Shown: piece by piece, positions 5,323 through 6,727 of the stretch
Layout of the letters: the number at the start of each line of letters is the position of its first letter
Position numbering within the stretch: the stretch's first letter is position 1
Source of the DNA: Bacteroidales bacterium
GTDB lineage: Bacteria > Bacteroidota > Bacteroidia > Bacteroidales > UBA932
NCBI GenBank assembly: GCA_016295245.1
Contig: JAEDLO010000086.1
Location: forward strand, 1 to 6,727
DNA length: 6,727 bases
Direction of reading: 5' to 3'
Notes under the pieces: generated by a model
Seen by the model: only the letters and a program-made list of their open reading frames with translations
What the model was told of the DNA's origin: nothing
The model's database searches: none
Position numbers and translations under genes: made by a program

Positions 5323-6360
5323 ATGCAACTCTTCATCCCCAGAAACTACCGCAACCTGCTCGGTGATGTGGAAAGTACCGAGAAGGCCATCAAGAGCGTG
5401 AAAGATATGTTCCAGAACAACCTCTCCGCCCAGCTTGCCCTGCTGCGAGTCACCGCACCGATGGTGGTGCTGTCTGGCACCGGCCTCAATGACGAGCTCA
5501 ACGGAGTGGAACGCCCCGTGCGCTTCCCGATCAAGGATATGCAGGAGCGGAATGCCGAGGTCGTACATTCACTCGCGAAATGGAAGAGGCTCAAGCTCGC
5601 CGAGATGGGCATCGCGCCGGGAAGGGGCATCTATACTGATATGAATGCACTTCGCCCTGACGAGGAATTGGACAACATCCACTCGCTCTATGTGGACCAG
5701 TGGGACTGGGAGAGGGTCATCCGCCTCGAGGACCGAAACCTGGATTTCCTGAAGAAAATCGTCAGGCGCATCTACGAGTCCATCAAGGTCACAGAAAACA
5801 AGCTCTTCGTGGAGTTCCCGCAGATAGAGCCGCAGCTGCCCGAGGACATCTTCTTCATCCACAGCGAGGAGCTCCTCCGGAAGTACCCTGCGCTCAGTCC
5901 GAAGGAGAGGGAGGATGCGATAGTGCGCGAATACGGCGCCGTGTTCATAATCGGCATCGGAGGGACACTCTCGGACGGCAAGGCTCACGACGGCAGAGCC
6001 GCCGACTATGATGACTGGACAAGCCTTAATTCAGACGGATACAAGGGCCTCAACGGTGACCTCCTGCTTTGGAATCCGGTGCTTGAAAGGGCCTTCGAAG
6101 TCTCAAGTATGGGCATCAGGGTGGACAAGACAGCCCTAAGGACCCAGCTCAAGCTCAAGGGTGAGGAATACAAGGAAGAACTGATGTTCCACAAGATGCT
6201 CCTCGAGGACAAGCTCCCATACACCATCGGCGGAGGTATCGGTCAGTCTCGACTCTGTATGTTCCTGTTGAGAAAAGCCCACATCGGAGAAATCCAGAGC
6301 AGTATCTGGCCCGAAGAAATGAGGGCTGAATGCCACAAATCCGGCATTGAGCTCGTCTGA
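5323..6360 (+). CDS. asnA: Aspartate--ammonia ligase
   Basis: A 345-residue ammonia-dependent asparagine synthetase that makes asparagine from aspartate, ammonia and ATP, releasing AMP and pyrophosphate. It belongs to the class II aminoacyl-tRNA synthetase fold. It aligns by eye with E. coli AsnA (330 residues) through VVHSLAKWKR (80-89), ALRPDE, YVDQWDWE (123-130), the GIGG-LSDG-HD-RA-DYDDW stretch around residues 210-228, LLLWNPVLE, SSMGIRVD and GGGIGQSR (303-310), the ATP-site arginine motif. The N-terminus is slightly longer than in E. coli. The ATG at 5323 is 5 nt after the stop of the membrane-protein gene, indicating an operon. No aspartate regulator (AsnC) is nearby. tRNA-Arg lies downstream with its own promoter. 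The enzyme is cytoplasmic. Confidence 0.97.
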   Translation: MQLFIPRNYRNLLGDVESTEKAIKSVKDMFQNNLSAQLALLRVTAPMVVLSGTGLNDELNGVERPVRFPIKDMQERNAEVVHSLAKWKRLKLAEMGIAPGRGIYTDMNALRPDEELDNIHSLYVDQWDWERVIRLEDRNLDFLKKIVRRIYESIKVTENKLFVEFPQIEPQLPEDIFFIHSEELLRKYPALSPKEREDAIVREYGAVFIIGIGGTLSDGKAHDGRAADYDDWTSLNSDGYKGLNGDLLLWNPVLERAFEVSSMGIRVDKTALRTQLKLKGEEYKEELMFHKMLLEDKLPYTIGGGIGQSRLCMFLLRKAHIGEIQSSIWPEEMRAECHKSGIELV

Positions 6361-6396
6361 TTTTTCCTCTGATTCAAAAAAATCAATAATTATTAT

Positions 6397-6404
6397 TATC
6401 TTTG
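6397..6404 (+). promoter_or_regulatory. Bacteroidota -7 box for tRNA-Arg
   Basis: TATCTTTG is a perfect TAnnTTTG match in an AT-rich stretch, 22 nt before the mature tRNA. Transcription would start near 6410. A small inverted repeat CCGCA/TGCGG (6409-6413 and 6417-6421) sits in the would-be 5' leader and could mark a processing structure. No clear -33 TTG was found. Confidence 0.6.
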
Positions 6405-6426
6405 CAATCCGCATTTTGCGGGGAAA

Positions 6427-6500
6427 GGTTCGGTAGCTCAGTTGGATAGAGCAACAGCCTTCTAAGCTGTGGGTCTTGGGTTCGAATCCCAACCGAATCA
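6427..6500 (+). tRNA. tRNA-Arg (anticodon TCT)
   Basis: A 74-nt cloverleaf can be folded by hand. The acceptor stem GGTTCGG pairs with CCGAATC (one G-U), and the discriminator is A6500. The D arm contains TAGCTCAGTTGGATAGAGC. The anticodon stem ACAGC/GCTGT encloses the loop CTTCTAA, which reads TCT and decodes AGA (and AGG by wobble). The T arm TTGGG-TTCGAAT-CCCAA carries the invariant TTC. The CCA end is not encoded (ACG follows), so it is added after transcription, as is usual in Bacteroidota. A strong terminator begins 2 nt downstream. Confidence 0.98.
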
Positions 6501-6502
6501 CG

Positions 6503-6540
6503 AAAATCGGCCTCTCAGGTATCTGGGAGGCCGATTTTTT
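6503..6540 (+). terminator. Rho-independent terminator after tRNA-Arg, possibly bidirectional
   Basis: AAAATCGGCCTC (6503-6514) pairs perfectly with 6527-6538, and the stem continues TCAG/CTGG (6515-6518 with 6523-6526) to a GTAT loop, giving about 16 bp. It ends in a run of six T (6535-6540). On the minus strand it also yields a hairpin followed by four T, and it lies directly after the stop of the minus-strand open frame (6539-6541), so it could end transcription from both sides. Confidence 0.92.
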
Positions 6541-6727
6541 ATAATTTGTCCGATATTTGTCCGATATAGGATTCGTCAAACGGTAGTGTTTCATTGAGTG
6601 TGTCCGGAGCCGGTCCCTCGGACTCTTTAGATATGCAAATATAATCAGTTTTCTTTTGGTTTGTCATCTTCGGACATACGATGTGGACCCGTTCAAGTAT
6701 CCGGTCAACGAATTCGAATACCACTTC
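6539..6727 (-). CDS. Possible C-terminal end of a convergent gene (partial, unknown)
   Basis: On the minus strand a frame is open from the window edge to a TAA at 6541-6539, giving at least 62 residues. The first possible start seen is GTG at 6724, but the frame stays open to the edge, so the gene may begin outside. The visible part has an amphipathic FVDRILERVHIV stretch and then a polar, acidic tail ending in SDKL. I recognise no family. In its favour, the stop sits exactly against a hairpin that could serve as its terminator. Against it, the segment contains an 11-bp tandem repeat read in two different frames, an AT-rich stretch, and a chance-like TATATTTG on the same strand (6643-6636). 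It is either a real 3' end or intergenic sequence beside a tRNA. Confidence 0.3.
   Translation of the reverse strand, partial: EVVFEFVDRILERVHIVCPKMTNQKKTDYICISKESEGPAPDTLNETLPFDESYIGQISDKL
6545..6566. repeat. 11-bp tandem direct repeat beside tRNA-Arg
   Basis: TTTGTCCGATA occurs twice back to back (6545-6555 and 6556-6566) with no mismatch. The inner GTCCGA hexamer also occurs inverted as TCGGAC at 6618-6623 and 6670-6675, with a near copy GTCCGG at 6602-6607. The repeat starts 4 nt after the terminator T-run. It could be a protein-binding site or part of an element boundary. Confidence 0.6.

Noticed and set aside
6370..6385. Terminator after asnA (TGATT/AATCA)
   Set aside because: The stem is only 5 bp, AT-rich, and has no following T-run, so it is too weak to call.
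6136..6594. Minus-strand frame of 152 codons across the end of asnA and the tRNA
   Set aside because: It is antisense to tRNA-Arg and to the asnA 3' end; the GFEP-THSLEGCCSIQLSY-type stretch is the familiar false translation of a tRNA complement.

Overview
The window most likely comes from a Bacteroidales (Bacteroidota) chromosome. The evidence is three perfect matches to the Bacteroidota -7 promoter hexad pattern TAnnTTTG in front of genes, few obvious Shine-Dalgarno sequences, a tRNA gene without an encoded CCA end, and protein families common in that order (AsnA, a DUF6913-like protein, DUF368). Genus cannot be fixed from this sequence. Most genes are GC-rich (single 60-base lines counted at about 70%), but the first gene is clearly AT-richer (about 42-47%).

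Layout. Bases 1-420 are GC-rich and hold no gene I can support; they contain a 24-bp tandem repeat, a dispersed 15-mer repeat and a large imperfect palindrome (181-274). A plus-strand pair follows: a protein resembling the uracil-DNA glycosylase superfamily (463-1128), then exodeoxyribonuclease III / AP endonuclease (1151-1900). Facing them on the minus strand is a compact three-gene operon read from 4267 to 1897: a PfkB/adenosine kinase-like sugar kinase, a DUF6913-like protein and a DUF368 (PopT-type) membrane protein. Both internal junctions are ATGA overlaps. The operon and exoA end tail to tail on one shared CTAG, which provides both stop codons.

A 72-bp divergent intergenic region (4268-4339) carries back-to-back TAnnTTTG boxes. 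To its right lie a plus-strand LPG-synthase-type (UPF0104) integral membrane protein (4340-5317) and, 5 nt later, asnA (5323-6360). tRNA-Arg(TCT) (6427-6500) has its own -7 box and a strong 16-bp hairpin terminator. The last about 190 bases contain an open minus-strand frame that runs off the edge, an 11-bp tandem repeat and a cluster of GTCCGA hexamers.

How the genes fit together. The first two could form a base-excision-repair pair (base removal, then AP-site incision); this is inference from fold resemblance and adjacency. The kinase operon combines nucleoside salvage with lipid-carrier recycling, and asnA is coupled to a putative lipid-related membrane protein; neither pairing has an obvious textbook explanation. 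Nothing here is a clear-cut new defence or mobile system. The points most worth checking are the palindromic element, the glycosylase-like/ExoA pair and the repeat cluster beside the tRNA.
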